Origin: Branchipolynoe longqiensis
Taxonomy: Eukaryota > Annelida > Polychaeta > Phyllodocida > Polynoidae
Length of the DNA stretch: 64,000 bases
NCBI GenBank assembly: GCA_030323885.1
Contig: CM059193.1
Location: 71,771,543-71,835,542, forward strand
Direction: 5' to 3'
Positions 62,669-64,000 of the stretch are shown in pieces. How positions within the stretch are numbered: the first letter of the stretch is position 1; every line of letters begins with the position of its first letter. Below the pieces are notes generated by a model. The model was not told where the DNA came from and ran no database searches. It worked only from the letters and a program-made list of their open reading frames with translations. The translations under genes were made by a program, and so were the position numbers.

Positions 62669-63561
62669 CAGAATAATCCCGTTAAACGAAGCTCGGTTAA
62701 ACCAAACGATCGGTTAATCCAAACTTTTTTCGGCGGCCTGGCAAAATGCTACCATTTATCATATAAAAAAGTTGGTAAACCAAAGTCGGTTAATCCAAAC
62801 AAAATTGTCGGACCCCAGGCCACTCTGGTATGGTTAAACCATACTTTCATGTGGTTATAAGGTCATCTGAGACCCCACTGAATTTTGATATGATAAATGG
62901 TAGTATTTTGCTGGGCCGCCGAAAAAAGTTTGGATTAACCGATCACTTGGTTTAACCGAGCTTGGTTTAACAGGGTTATACTGTATATACATTAAAAAAA
63001 CAATAATCAAAGTGTCCACATACATTGTATATTACATGTGTAATACTAGATAAAAGATTCAACCGGTACTTGTAGTACACGCCTGAAGACCAGCCTTATA
63101 TAAAAACGGTCGAAAAATCGGGATAATGAAATGAGAGCCTAATTTCACAATCTAAGAAGCAACATTTATTCTTTGTATGTCTTCATATTTCCCTGCTACC
63201 TTTGAGTTGAAAAATATAATAAAACATCTGGTTTAATAAGATTTAAAAGTGAAATTGATGGCTTTCTATGGCCACCATCTTGTCTTTTTGTATTCTCTCC
63301 CATTTCACCAACTCTGTGCCTATATATGTAGCCATTTGATCCTGGAATCACAGTTTCTAGGTCCTGTCCCAAGCTAAAGCTATTTTCGCCCGTATTTACA
63401 CTACGTTGTCATTCACCCATGTACAGGGTGAATCCTTTATCTAGTGTAATACATGCTTACTCAAAGTCAAAGTCGAAGCCAAAGCTCGGTTAAACCAATG
63501 ATCGGTTAATCCAAACAAATGTCTAGGGTCCCTTCAAGTTTTGTTTAATGGGGTTATATTG
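62669..63561. mobile_element. P1 pogo-like composite element split by an A8 element
   Basis: TA-CAGAATAATCCCGTTAAACG to GGGGTTATATTG-TA. The P1 sequence stops at tgtaatac (63046) and continues after 63444 with the same tgtaatac and atgcttactcaaagtcaaag, as in the uninterrupted copy at 34700-34740. Confidence 0.85.
63047..63444. mobile_element. A8 hAT-like element, complete, nested in P1
   Basis: Ends TAGATAAAAGATTCAACC and the complementary GGTGAATCCTTTATCTAG, flanked by TGTAATAC (63039-63046 and 63445-63452). An 8-bp target duplication is the hallmark of hAT transposons. At 398 bp with no transposase it is non-autonomous. Related fragments lie at 3000 and 13012. Confidence 0.85.
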
Positions 63562-64000
63562 TAGTCATATTATATATATTTTATTTTATTTTTTATATAT
63601 ACTATATAATCTCAGCTAGGAACTAGTACCTAGTAGTGGTTAAGACCAAGATCTGTATTGGAAAATGTATTCGTTTATTAATAGTATGCGCATATATGGA
63701 AATAATGCTTTAGTTTAAACACGTTTACCATTTAATCCTTCCACTATCAATACACAGATGAATCATTATACAACCATAACCATCCATCCCCATCCCCCAC
63801 CACCACCAACCACTATCCGCATATCGAAGAGATGCATTAACTTTAAAACAAATTTACTAATCATTTCCCCCCAATTATGCAGATATGAGTATTATGTACT
63901 CGTGCGTTCCCGCTTTTCCCGACAGGAATCCACAATTAGATGAATGTGAATTATTAATGCTTGCTATACAATACCAACGTGAGGGTGTAGAGGGAGGAGA
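63562..64000. other. Unassigned AT-rich sequence at the window edge
   Basis: Contains atattttattttattttt at 63570-63600 and a CCCCCACCACCACCAACC stretch near 63790. No gene is seen. Confidence 0.4.

Overview
This 64 kb window is non-coding, repeat-dense nuclear DNA from an animal. I found no complete protein-coding gene, no rRNA or functional tRNA gene, no CRISPR array and no bacterial or viral gene. The long open frames lie in low-complexity repeats or run through repeat copies. An invertebrate, probably a lophotrochozoan such as a mollusc, is my best guess. It rests on the tRNA-derived SINEs with an AAC-rich tail and on one element at 42090-42285 that I recall from mollusc genomes. The species is not determined.

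Layout. Most of the sequence is a nested mosaic of a few repeat families. (1) SINE-A: about 40 full or partial copies with a tRNA-like head, a conserved body and a 3' tail reading gaccttagatgttgctagg followed by ACGTAAAAC and an AAC-rich end. (2) SINE-B: a second tRNA-like family (1390-2012, 19545-19740). (3) P1 and P2: pogo/Tigger-like elements starting CAGTATAACCCCGTT or CAGTAAAACCTCTC and flanked by TA; one P2 copy still encodes what looks like a charged transposase C-terminus. (4) K: palindromic elements with ends AGCTGCATAGTCCGATG flanked by TTAA. (5) H: fourteen long palindromes, seven of them flanked by an exact 3-bp TAA, TTA or ATA duplication, whose interiors are each built from a different reiterated word. 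(6) T: a family of about 750 bp ending in ATAGACTACATCACC. (7) Smaller families: A8 (hAT-like, 8-bp target duplication), C (CAGGGATGAAAG), G (GGCCTATATGTATG) and S (AGTGGGCCTAAA).

Between these lie minisatellites (unit lengths 11 to about 62 bp), simple repeats and poly-C tracts. A few GC-richer unique islands may belong to host genes. These are a CCAAT-rich island with a likely 31-nt exon (57000-57550), an X-box/E-box island (58690-58890), a GC-box island (26185-26460), CACGTG clusters (29245-29317, 49376-49411), and three coding-like fragments (37157-37390, 38926-39087, 44881-45000).

Several insertions sit inside another repeat whose intact sequence is present elsewhere in the window. Their empty target sites and target duplications can therefore be read directly, and these give the firmest conclusions here. 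The H class is the best candidate for something undescribed: shared ends and target preference, with an interior vocabulary private to each element and echoing its own terminal sequence.
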